This document shows, one piece after another, positions 1-5,385 of a DNA stretch of 6,532 nucleotides. A model generated the notes under the pieces. The model saw only the letters and a program-made list of their open reading frames with translations. It did no database searches and was not told the DNA's origin. Where the stretch lies: contig JAKDLE010000169.1 in the NCBI GenBank assembly GCA_030453005.1, positions 1 through 6,532 on the forward strand, given 5' to 3'. The position numbers and the translations under genes were made by a program. This stretch comes from Pseudonocardia sp. (GTDB taxonomy: Bacteria; Actinomycetota; Actinomycetes; Mycobacteriales; Pseudonocardiaceae). Position 1 is the first letter of the stretch. Each line of letters starts with the position of its first letter.

Positions 1-1
1 G

Positions 2-193
2 GAACAGAGCGTCACCGGTCTCGGCCGCGCCTTCGCCGGCGAAGCGGCGGCGGGAACGGACGCCAGCACCATCTTCTTCAACCCGGCCGCGATGACAGAA
101 CTGGACAGCGCGGAGATCAACGCCGGAATCCACCTGCTGATTCCGCGCGCGGATTTCGAGGACGACGGGTCGACCCTGCTGGGCGCGCCGGTC
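2..193 (+). CDS. FadL/OmpP1/TodX outer-membrane transporter, N-terminal fragment (partial, probably chimeric)
   Basis: The family forms outer-membrane beta-barrels that take up long-chain fatty acids or hydrophobic compounds in Gram-negative bacteria. The frame is open from base 2 and reads EQSVTGLGRAFAGEA, then TDASTIFFNPAAMTEL, then NAGIHLLIPRADFED and GSTLLGAPV. This matches the start of mature FadL: the E-x-S-V/A-x-G-L-G-x-A-(F/Y)-A-G hatch segment, the hallmark FFNPAAMT motif and the first beta strand. The signal peptide would lie left of the window. Family similarity stops near base 193. The frame stays open to a stop at 485-487, but that tail is arginine/proline-rich shadow of other genes. 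About 64 residues remain of a family that is usually 400 or more. An outer-membrane porin has no expected place beside actinobacterial genes, so a chimeric sequence is more likely than a working gene. Family identity is confident; biological reality in this genome is doubtful. Confidence 0.8.
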
Positions 194-196
194 GCC

Positions 197-223
197 TCGG
201 CGCCCGGGTTAGCCGGGCGCCGA
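197..223. repeat. 11-bp perfect inverted repeat at the FadL/dehydrogenase junction
   Basis: The left arm TCGGCGCCCGG (197-207) and right arm CCGGGCGCCGA (213-223) are exact reverse complements around the 5-base loop GTTAG (208-212). The loop contributes the in-frame TAG (210-212) just upstream of the dehydrogenase tail. The repeat lies exactly where coding similarity switches from one protein family to the other. It could mark a fold-back or template-switch join, or be a coincidental GC palindrome. Confidence 0.75.
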
Positions 224-395
224 CACGACCGTGTGGCTCGCCGCCGCGCCCGCCCTCGCGGCGGGCACCGGCCGCTTCTGGCACGACCGCCGCCCGCGCC
301 CCGAGCACTATGTGCCCTGGACGTGGGAGAGCGCGGCAGGCCGCGAGCACCTGTGGGAGCGCTGCCGCACGCTCACCGGGACGAGCCGGGGCTGA
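213..395 (+). CDS. Short-chain dehydrogenase/reductase (DHRS12-like), C-terminal fragment
   Basis: Read in a different frame from the FadL segment, this stretch gives GADTTVWLAAAPALAAGTG, then RFWHDRRPRPEHYVPWTWES, then LWERCRTLTGTSRG and a TGA stop (393-395). The order P-x-x-GADT-x-VWLA, TGRFW-x-DRRPRP-x-H and LWE-x-C-x-x-L-(T/S)G is the C-terminal signature of actinobacterial SDR-family NAD(P)-dependent oxidoreductases resembling DHRS12. A TAG at 210-212 blocks the frame upstream, so the Rossmann fold, the TGxxxGxG cofactor loop and the YxxxK catalytic pair (about 250 residues) are missing. No start codon is plausible here; it is the 3' end of a gene cut by the left junction. It ends 39 bases before the stop of the convergent tetR gene. 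The real genome presumably carries the whole gene. Confidence 0.75.
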   Translation, partial: PGADTTVWLAAAPALAAGTGRFWHDRRPRPEHYVPWTWESAAGREHLWERCRTLTGTSRG

Positions 396-414
396 GCCTG
401 AATCCACCGGTGGG

Positions 415-432
415 GGCCCCGCGGCCGGGGCC
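415..432. terminator. GC hairpin between convergent genes (candidate bidirectional terminator)
   Basis: GGCCCCG (415-421) pairs with CGGGGCC (426-432) around the 4-base loop CGGC. It lies in the 39-base gap between the dehydrogenase stop (395) and the TetR stop (435). No T-run follows, which is usual for actinobacterial terminators. A palindrome CCACCGGTGG (404-413) sits just upstream. Confidence 0.4.
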
Positions 433-434
433 GG

Positions 435-986
435 TCAGGGCGCGTCGCGCAGCAGCGTCCGCGCCGCACGCAACACATGTGCGGTGATCACGTCGTCGTC
501 GGCGTCGAGCAGCGGGGCGGTCCGCAGCACCGAGCGCAGCTGGGCGATGCCGAGCAGCCAGGCGAGCAGGAGGTCGGCCCGCACGGCGGCGTCGGCGGTG
601 TCGTCGGTGTCCACCAGCTCAGCGAATGCCGCCGAGTACGCCGTGCCGAGCCGGGTGCGCACGGCGTCGGCACTGCGGCCGCTCGAGCGCAGCACCGAGA
701 AGAACATCGCGGCGCCGGGGGAGTCGTCGAGCGTCGCGGCGAGGAGGCGCTCCAGCAGCGTCTCCGGCGGGCCCTCCGCGAGCGGTGCGAGCGCCTGCTC
801 GGTGACGGCCTCGGCGAACAGCGTCTCCTTGTTGCCGAAGTAGCGGTACAGCAGTGCCTGGTTCGCCCCGGCGCGTTCGGCGACCGCGCGCACGGTGGTG
901 CGCTCGTAGCCCTGCGCGGCGAACAGCTCGCGGGCGGCACCGAGCAGGGCGCGCCGGGTGGCGGCGGAGTCGCGCGGACGCGGCAT
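435..986 (-). CDS. TetR/AcrR-family transcriptional regulator
   Basis: A 183-residue DNA-binding repressor of the usual length for the family (about 180-220). Residues 8-55 form the TetR_N helix-turn-helix: TRRALLGAARELFAAQGYER, TTVRAVAERAGANQALLYRY and FGNKETLF. The rest (about 65-183) is the variable helical ligand/dimer domain, with AWLLGIAQLRSVLR near 142-155 resembling the Tet_C regions of actinobacterial TetRs that lack a known ligand. The ATG at 986 is preferred because an AAGGGG Shine-Dalgarno lies 5 bases upstream; the in-frame GTG at 992 would lie almost on top of that site. The open frame continues far upstream to about 2033, but that is antisense shadow. It is divergent from the DUF5709 gene (87-base gap), so autoregulation or control of that neighbour is possible. 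The cut dehydrogenase downstream is another possible target. The ligand is unknown. Confidence 0.93.
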   Translation of the reverse strand: MPRPRDSAATRRALLGAARELFAAQGYERTTVRAVAERAGANQALLYRYFGNKETLFAEAVTEQALAPLAEGPPETLLERLLAATLDDSPGAAMFFSVLRSSGRSADAVRTRLGTAYSAAFAELVDTDDTADAAVRADLLLAWLLGIAQLRSVLRTAPLLDADDDVITAHVLRAARTLLRDAP

Positions 987-1004
987 CGGCACCCCTTCCC
1001 GGTC

Positions 1005-1020
1005 GATCCGACAGTGGATC
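1005..1020. promoter_or_regulatory. Candidate TetR operator (inverted repeat GATCC-N6-GGATC)
   Basis: GATCC (1005-1009) and GGATC (1016-1020) form a 5-bp inverted repeat with a 6-base spacer, 19 bases upstream of the tetR ATG and 54 bases upstream of the DUF5709 ATG. Size and position suit an autoregulatory TetR site in a divergent promoter region. The arms are short, so this is suggestive only. No clear -10/-35 pair could be assigned on either strand. Confidence 0.3.
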
Positions 1021-1073
1021 ACAACACATCCGGCCCGGGTGTGGCAGACGGCGCCCCGGGGTACGCGGACCGC

Positions 1074-1688
1074 ATGGCACAGCGTGAGACAGGTCAGCGT
1101 GACGACGAGGACCAGCCCGAGGACGCCGATCTGGGCGCCGCCGTCCAGCTGGAGAACGCCGAGACCCTCGACGGTTCCGCCGGGGGCGCCGATGCGCTCG
1201 ACGCGGGCTACGTCCCGCCGGACCGGCCCTACGGGCTCGACGAGGACGCGGTGACCGGCGCCGGGATGCGCGAGGGCGACACACTCGACGAACGACTCGC
1301 CCGCGAGCGACCCGACGGGCCCGAGGGCGACCCGGACCGCTCCGGCCGCCTCACCATCGCGGGCGAGGGCGCGGCGATGGAGACCTCCGACGCGACCGAG
1401 GGCGTCGACGTGGGTGTCGACGGCGGCGCGGCGTCGGCCGAGGAGGCCGCCGTGCACGACGTGCAGGCCGACACCCGGGTCGACGGCGAGCCGTCGGTGG
1501 CGGGCGCCCCCCAGCTGTCCGACCCCGAGGTGGAGGCCACCCTCTCCGACGACAGCCCGGCGTCCGAGCAGGCCCGGCTGGACGCGGCGCGCGACGTGGC
1601 CCGCACGCTCGACGACTCCGCCGACGCCGCTGGCGCGGCCGCCGCGGCGTCGGGGCGTGGCGACGTGGGCCCGGGGTCCGGGTTGTGA
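1074..1688 (+). CDS. DUF5709 domain-containing protein
   Basis: A 204-residue, strongly acidic, Ala/Asp/Glu-rich protein with no signal peptide or membrane segment. It shows the conserved blocks I associate with actinobacterial DUF5709: LDAGYVPPDRPYG (residues 42-54), REGDTLDERLARERPD (66-81), DRSGRL (88-93) and DVGVDGGAASAEEAAVHDV (112-130). The function of the family is unknown. The segment after residue 130 is low-complexity and probably disordered (QLSDPEVEATLSDDSPASEQ, then an Ala-rich tail). The ATG at 1074 lacks a good Shine-Dalgarno. An in-frame GTG at 1041 would add 11 residues and is an alternative start. The DUF5313 gene follows on the same strand after 52 bases. Composition suggests a soluble cytoplasmic protein; any stress role would be guesswork. 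Confidence 0.85.
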   Translation: MAQRETGQRDDEDQPEDADLGAAVQLENAETLDGSAGGADALDAGYVPPDRPYGLDEDAVTGAGMREGDTLDERLARERPDGPEGDPDRSGRLTIAGEGAAMETSDATEGVDVGVDGGAASAEEAAVHDVQADTRVDGEPSVAGAPQLSDPEVEATLSDDSPASEQARLDAARDVARTLDDSADAAGAAAAASGRGDVGPGSGL

Positions 1689-1740
1689 CCCGTGCGGCCG
1701 AACCGGGCAGCGACACCGGCCGGTCAGGGACACTGGGGGT

Positions 1741-2214
1741 GTGACGACAGGAGTGCGGCGCCCCGGTCCGCTGTGGTGGCTCTGGTACGCGATGGGCGGC
1801 GGGCTGCCGCCGCGGTACCGGAAATGGGTGCTGCGCGACGTCTCGGCACCGTTGTGGCCGGTGCGGCAGGTGCTGCGCTCGATGGTGCAGCTGGTGCCGG
1901 TCGGGGTGCTGCTGGTCCTGCTGGTGCCCGGCGAACTGTGGGTGCGGCTGGTCGCCGTACTGGGCGGGGCACTGGTGGGGCTGATGTACGCGGCGTCGTT
2001 CGTCCATCTCACGACCGAGCACCGGGCGATCAAGGCGGGGCATCCGGGCGGCGCGGCACAGGCCGCACGCGACCGGCTGGCCGCGCCCGGTCGGGCGGCT
2101 GCGGACGCGCGCTACGAGGAGCGCTACCGGCAGGCGCCCGAGGTTCCCGCTCTGGGCAGCCCTACTCCGGCCAGCCCTACTCCGGCCAGCCCTACTCCGC
2201 GCGACTCTGAGTGA
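1741..2214 (+). CDS. DUF5313 family membrane protein
   Basis: A 157-residue small membrane protein of unknown function. Residues 8-34 (PGPLWWLWYAMGGGLPPRYR followed by KWVLRDV) match the N-terminal signature of mycobacterial/actinobacterial DUF5313 proteins. Two hydrophobic segments follow, about residues 50-63 (QLVPVGVLLVLLVP) and 67-86 (WVRLVAVLGGALVGLMYAAS). The tail is cytoplasmic-type, charged and Arg/Ala-rich, with RYEERYR at 124-130. The last 18 residues are SPTPA repeats encoded by a 15-bp tandem repeat. The GTG at 1741 follows GGGGGT directly, so it may be translated leaderless. An in-frame GTG at 1753, with AGGA next to it, is an alternative start. Its 3' end overlaps the convergent ssgA-like gene by 23 bases. 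It lies 52 bases after the DUF5709 gene and may share its transcript. Confidence 0.83.
   Translation: MTTGVRRPGPLWWLWYAMGGGLPPRYRKWVLRDVSAPLWPVRQVLRSMVQLVPVGVLLVLLVPGELWVRLVAVLGGALVGLMYAASFVHLTTEHRAIKAGHPGGAAQAARDRLAAPGRAAADARYEERYRQAPEVPALGSPTPASPTPASPTPRDSE
2158..2199 (+). repeat. 15-bp tandem repeat, 2.8 copies (SPTPA in frame)
   Basis: The unit AGCCCTACTCCGGCC occurs at 2158-2172 and 2173-2187, with 12 bases of a third copy at 2188-2199. In the DUF5313 frame it encodes SPTPA-SPTPA-SPTP. On the minus strand the third copy supplies the TAG stop (2194-2192) of the ssgA-like gene. Because the unit is a multiple of three, copy-number change would alter only the length of the DUF5313 tail; the stop next to the ssgA-like end would still be present. 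Confidence 0.9.
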
Positions 2215-2608
2215 TCTTCGCAATCTCCTCGTCCAGGTTCATGCGTGTCGCCTCGTCACCGAACGCGACCAGGTCCACCGTGGAGTCGATGAAGTGCCGC
2301 AGCAGCTCGCGGTCGACCTCCAGCACCGCGCGGCCGTCGGTGGACCGGATCTCGATCTCGACGATGTCGTAGCCCTGGACGACCTGCGGGCTCATCCGGA
2401 TGTCACCCTGGCCTGCCGCGCCGTCGAGCGCCTCGAGCACCAGCTCGCGGCCGACGAGCCACTCGACCCACCGGTTTCCCCTGGTCTGGACGGCGAGGGT
2501 GACGGCGAACGGGTCGCCTGCGTCGTAGCTCCAGCGGGTCACGACAGGTGCGGGCTGGCCGTGCAGAACGGTGAACATGTCCTGGTGGACCGAGTCGGTG
2601 GTGCCCAT
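2192..2608 (-). CDS. SsgA-family sporulation/cell-division protein (SALP)
   Basis: A 138-residue protein matching the usual 130-145 residues of SsgA-like proteins. In Streptomyces these control sporulation-specific septation; SsgB recruits FtsZ to septum sites and SsgA localises SsgB. Conserved features visible are TRWSYDAGDPFAVTLAVQTR (residues 24-43; compare LRYDTADPYAV in SsgB), VEWLVGRELVLEAL (48-61), GQGDIRMSP (66-74), DGRAVLEVDRELLRHFID (91-108) and the C-terminal NLDEEIAKI (124-132). The ATG at 2608 is chosen because AGGGGG lies 5 bases upstream; ATGs at 2665 and 2656 would add a non-conserved leader and lack a site. Which SALP class it belongs to cannot be decided by eye, so no symbol is given. 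No ftsZ or dcw gene is visible nearby. The gene ends inside the tandem repeat of its convergent neighbour. It lies downstream of the lipoprotein gene, 148 bases away. Confidence 0.93.
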   Translation of the reverse strand: MGTTDSVHQDMFTVLHGQPAPVVTRWSYDAGDPFAVTLAVQTRGNRWVEWLVGRELVLEALDGAAGQGDIRMSPQVVQGYDIVEIEIRSTDGRAVLEVDRELLRHFIDSTVDLVAFGDEATRMNLDEEIAKITQSRAE

Positions 2609-2756
2609 GATGGCCCCCTGCGGGTCGGTGCCCGCCACGTCGTGCGGCGGTGTCATGAGGAACATCGGCGCCCGGACCCGGAACGCTGCACTTCGACGGA
2701 CTGTTCACCCGAATAAGTGAGTCGACGACCTGGAGGGCACGGTCTGTGACCCGTTG
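2609..2756. other. Intergenic region upstream of the ssgA-like gene
   Basis: This 148-base gap lies between the lipoprotein stop and the ssgA-like start and is the likely promoter region for the latter. It holds an AT-rich pocket (CACCCGAATAAGTGAG, 2706-2721) that stands out in the GC-rich surroundings and may contain a minus-strand -10 element. No matched -35 was found. A small inverted repeat GTGAC-N5-GTCAC (2746-2760) overlaps the lipoprotein stop codon. Confidence 0.3.
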
Positions 2757-3185
2757 TCACGGCGTGGGCTCGTGTCCCGTGACGGTCCAGATCCCGGTGG
2801 GGCCCGTGCGGCCGGGCTGGCTCACGGTGAGGGTGTGGCGCTCGCCCCCGGGCCCGGTGACGTCGACGGTGCCGCCGTCAGAGGAGGCCACGACCTGCGC
2901 GGTGTCCCAACCATGGGCGGCCGATGCGTACGCGAGGGCCACCTCCGACGGGTCGAGCAGCCAGGGCTGGGAGCCCCCGTCCACGGCGCGCTGCAGCTCG
3001 GCCGCCTCGGGCCCCGGCCAGGGCAGGTCCACGGCGCGGGGTGCAGAGGTGGTGGGCCCAGAAGTCGTGGGAGGAGCGGTGGTGGGCGCAGAGGTAGCCG
3101 GTGCCGGAGCAGGCGGCGCTGTGCCGCAGCCCGCGAGAAGGGCGGCGGCGGCGACGGAGCCGAGCAGGGCGCGACGGGCGATCAC
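2757..3185 (-). CDS. Secreted lipoprotein of unknown function
   Basis: From the GTG at 3185 the product is 142 residues. A lipoprotein signal peptide comes first: MIARRALLGS with twin arginine, a hydrophobic core VAAAALLAG and a lipobox LLAGC with Cys20 as the predicted lipidated residue. A Thr/Pro/Ala/Ser linker follows (about 21-50). A compact domain of about 90 residues includes QPWLLDPSEVALAYASAAHG (73-92), then W93, and TLTVSQPGRTGPTGIWTVTG (118-137). I do not recognise the domain. The DP-x-EVA-x-AY...GW and GPTGIW-x-VT patterns look like conserved parts of a small actinobacterial extracytoplasmic fold. An upstream in-frame GTG at 3278 has a better Shine-Dalgarno (GGAG, 7 bases away) but would add a 31-residue acidic leader to the signal peptide, so I prefer 3185. 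The gene is divergent from the acyl-CoA synthetase. Confidence 0.85.
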   Translation of the reverse strand: MIARRALLGSVAAAALLAGCGTAPPAPAPATSAPTTAPPTTSGPTTSAPRAVDLPWPGPEAAELQRAVDGGSQPWLLDPSEVALAYASAAHGWDTAQVVASSDGGTVDVTGPGGERHTLTVSQPGRTGPTGIWTVTGHEPTP

Positions 3186-3337
3186 GGGCGCGACGGTAAC
3201 CGACCCCCGGCGGGACGGGGATCGCGGAGCGGCGCGTCCGGGTGGGAACTCCTCGTCGGGGCCGTCGTGGGGCGGCACTAGTGTCTCCGGTGGGAAGAGA
3301 CGAGACGTCTGGGCAGCTATTCGCGCGAGGTGGACAT

Positions 3338-5038
3338 ATGAACCCGTCGGTGCAGGCCTTCTACGCGGCCCGGGAGTTCCTGGTCACGCACCGGGAGGAC
3401 TACGACACGGCGCTGCGCGACTTCGCGTGGCCGCAGATCGACGAGTTCAACTTCGCGCTCGACCACATCGACGCCGTGGCGGCCGACCCGGAACGCGGGG
3501 CGAAGCGGGCGTTGTGGATCGTCGAGGGCGACGGCAGCGAGGCGCACTGGACGTTCCGGCAGATGTCGGAGCGCTCGAACAAGGTGGCCAACTGGCTGCG
3601 TGGTCACGGGGTCGCGCGGGGTGACCGGCTGGTCCTGATGCTCGGCAACCAGGTCGAGCTGTGGGAGACGCTGCTCGCCGCGATGAAGCTCGGTGCGGTC
3701 GTCATCCCGGCCACCACGCTGCTGCACGCGAACGACCTGCGGGACCGGCTCGACCGCGGCGGGGCGCGGCACGTGGTCGTCGGGGGCGCGGACGCGGGCA
3801 AGTTCGACGACGTCGAGGGCGACTACACGCGCATCGCCGTGCCCGGGCGGTCGAGCACCGAGGCACCGCAGGGCTGGCTCGACTACACCGACGCCGACGC
3901 GGCTTCCGCCGAGTTCGCCCCCGACGGCGTCACCCGGGGCAGCGACACGCTGCTGCTCTACTTCACCTCCGGCACCACGGCCAAGCCGAAGCTCGTGGAG
4001 CACACCCACGCCTCGTACCCGGTCGGGCACCTGTCGACGATGTACTGGATCGGGCTGGAACCCGGCGACGTCCACCTCAACATCTCCTCGCCGGGGTGGG
4101 CGAAGCACGCGTGGAGCAACGTCTTCACCCCGTGGATCGCCGAGTCCTGCGTGCTCGTCATGAACTACGCGAAGTTCGACGCGCAGAGCGTGCTCGACGT
4201 GCTCGACCGCTGCGGCGTCACCAGCTTCTGCGCCCCGCCGACGGTGTGGCGCATGCTCATCCAGGCCGACCTGTCGGGGCTCGCCACGCCGCCGAGGAAG
4301 GTGGTGGGCGCGGGGGAGCCGCTCAACCCCGAGGTGATCGAGCGGATCGAGAAGGCCTGGGGCGTGCGGATCCGCGACGGGTTCGGGCAGACGGAGACGA
4401 CGGTGCTGATCGCCAACCCGCCCGGGCAGACCGTCAAGCCGGGCTCGATGGGCCGCCCGGTGCCGGGTTTCACGATCGTGTTGATCGACCCGGCCACCGG
4501 TGAGCGGGCCGACGAGGGCGAGATCTGCATCGATCTGGCGCAGCGCCCGCTGGGGCTGATGGTCGGCTACGCGGGCGACGAGGAGCGCAACGCCGAGGCG
4601 ATGGCGGGCGGGTACTACCACACCGGCGACGTTGGCTCCCGCGACCCGGACGGCTACATCACCTACGTCGGGCGCGCCGACGACGTGTTCAAGGCCTCGG
4701 ACTACCGCATCAGCCCGTTCGAGCTGGAGAGTGTGCTGATCGAGCACCCGGCTGTGGCGGAGGCCGCGATCGTGCCCTCACCCGACCCCGTCCGGCTGGC
4801 CGTGCCGAAGGCCTACATCACGTTGGCGGCCGGCTACGAGCCCACCGAGGAGACCGCGCGGGCCATCCTCACCTTCGCCCGCGACAACCTCGCGCCCTAC
4901 AAGCGGGTCCGGCGCCTGGAGTTCGGCGAGCTGCCCAAGACGATCTCGGGCAAGATCCGGCGCGTGGAGCTGCGTGGCCGGGAGGTCGAGATCCACGCGG
5001 ACGCAGGCGCGCTACCGGCGGGCGAGTTCACCCTCTAG
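3338..5038 (+). CDS. Acyl-CoA synthetase (AMP-forming, ANL superfamily, ACSM-like)
   Basis: A 566-residue cytoplasmic enzyme expected to activate a carboxylic acid with ATP and CoA via an acyl-adenylate. Motifs in order are: A3/P-loop YFTSGTTAKPK (208-218), SPGWAKHAWSNVFTPW (251-266), APPTVWRML (299-307), the A4-A5 region GAGEPLNPE (324-332) and DGFGQTET (347-354), A7 YHTGD with Asp431, the A8 hinge GRADDVFKASDYRISPFELE (445-464) and A10 PKTISGKIRR (533-542) with predicted catalytic Lys539. The SPGWAKHAWS block and 566-residue length resemble medium-chain (ACSM) and related actinobacterial synthetases rather than acetyl-CoA synthetase. The substrate cannot be told by eye. The P-loop has Ala where SGTTGxPK is usual. 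The ATG at 3338 is supported by GAGGTGG 4 bases upstream; the open frame to 3242 is not needed. It is a single-gene unit: the lipoprotein gene is divergent and a hairpin follows 45 bases downstream. Confidence 0.95.
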   Translation: MNPSVQAFYAAREFLVTHREDYDTALRDFAWPQIDEFNFALDHIDAVAADPERGAKRALWIVEGDGSEAHWTFRQMSERSNKVANWLRGHGVARGDRLVLMLGNQVELWETLLAAMKLGAVVIPATTLLHANDLRDRLDRGGARHVVVGGADAGKFDDVEGDYTRIAVPGRSSTEAPQGWLDYTDADAASAEFAPDGVTRGSDTLLLYFTSGTTAKPKLVEHTHASYPVGHLSTMYWIGLEPGDVHLNISSPGWAKHAWSNVFTPWIAESCVLVMNYAKFDAQSVLDVLDRCGVTSFCAPPTVWRMLIQADLSGLATPPRKVVGAGEPLNPEVIERIEKAWGVRIRDGFGQTETTVLIANPPGQTVKPGSMGRPVPGFTIVLIDPATGERADEGEICIDLAQRPLGLMVGYAGDEERNAEAMAGGYYHTGDVGSRDPDGYITYVGRADDVFKASDYRISPFELESVLIEHPAVAEAAIVPSPDPVRLAVPKAYITLAAGYEPTEETARAILTFARDNLAPYKRVRRLEFGELPKTISGKIRRVELRGREVEIHADAGALPAGEFTL

Positions 5039-5082
5039 AGCTCGGTTTGTGACCCGCGCACCCGGGGCATCCTGGTTTGGGT

Positions 5083-5105
5083 CGGGCGCGACACAGGCGC
5101 GCCCG
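5083..5105. terminator. Candidate terminator hairpin after the acyl-CoA synthetase
   Basis: CGGGCGCG (5083-5090) pairs with CGCGCCCG (5098-5105) around the 7-base loop ACACAGG, 45 bases after the synthetase stop and 53 before the next start. No U-tract follows; the call rests on stem strength and position. The rest of the 119-base gap shows no clear promoter. Confidence 0.45.
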
Positions 5106-5157
5106 TCGGGGGCGGTCTCACGGACCCGGTGCGACGCGGGTACAGCGAGGGGGAGCG

Positions 5158-5385
5158 GTGGAGCCCAGAGGGACCGGCCTGGCCGGGGAGATGGCCGCCA
5201 TGCCGCAGGTGTGGCGTCGGCTGCTGGCCGCGCACGTCCCCGACCGGCTGGGGCGGTGCACGGCCTGTCGCAGCGTTACCGGGGCGGGCTCGGGGGAGAA
5301 GTGGCCGTGCACCCTGCAGCGCACGGCGGCGGAGGCGGAGCGGCTCTACGGGCTGCAGCTCGGTCAGGCCGTCGGCGGGGAGTGA
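5158..5385 (+). CDS. Small cysteine-containing protein of unknown function
   Basis: The GTG at 5158 has a strong Shine-Dalgarno (AGGGGGAG ending 3 bases before it) and gives a 75-residue product. Its core is MPQVWRRLLAAHVPD (residues 15-29), GRCTACRS (32-39) and EKWPCTLQR (47-55). Cys34, Cys37 and Cys51, perhaps with His26, could bind a metal as a small zinc-ribbon-like site; this is inference. The WPC-(T/S)-L and C-x-x-C-R spacing looks like small actinobacterial hypothetical proteins, but I cannot name a family. The open frame extends to 5077, but that leader is Arg/Gly shadow. The 3' end overlaps the convergent flavin-reductase gene by 22 bases. Coding status is supported by the ribosome site and ordered Trp/Cys content but not certain. 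Confidence 0.65.
   Translation: MEPRGTGLAGEMAAMPQVWRRLLAAHVPDRLGRCTACRSVTGAGSGEKWPCTLQRTAAEAERLYGLQLGQAVGGE

Noticed and set aside
92..487. 131-residue plus-strand ORF as one protein
   Set aside because: The first third is FadL, while the rest is out-of-frame reading of the SDR tail and antisense tetR.
477..1073. N-terminal extension of the DUF5709 frame back to 477
   Set aside because: It is antisense to tetR and reads as low-complexity shadow; the conserved DUF5709 blocks start after 1074.
435..2033. Long minus-strand open frame extending the TetR gene to 532 residues
   Set aside because: Only the last 183 residues match a family. The upstream part is antisense to the DUF5709 and DUF5313 genes with His/Arg/Gly shadow composition, and the ATG at 986 has its own ribosome site.
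2660..2676. WhiG-like -10 (GCCGAT on the minus strand) upstream of the ssgA-like gene
   Set aside because: No TAAA-type -35 element at the required spacing; a six-base match is expected by chance.
2745..2760. CRP-like site TGTGA...TCAC
   Set aside because: Spacing is 7 rather than 6 and the second half-site is incomplete; it overlaps the lipoprotein stop codon, so it is not a plausible operator.
3276..3284. TAGTGT as a -10 element and the CACTAGTG palindrome upstream of the acyl-CoA synthetase
   Set aside because: No recognisable -35 at 16-19 bases, and the palindrome is only 8 bp, so I did not list it as a promoter.
3317..4747. 476-residue minus-strand open frame opposite the acyl-CoA synthetase
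   Set aside because: Arg/His/Val-rich translation without recognisable motifs; it is the complement shadow of a well-supported enzyme in GC-rich DNA.
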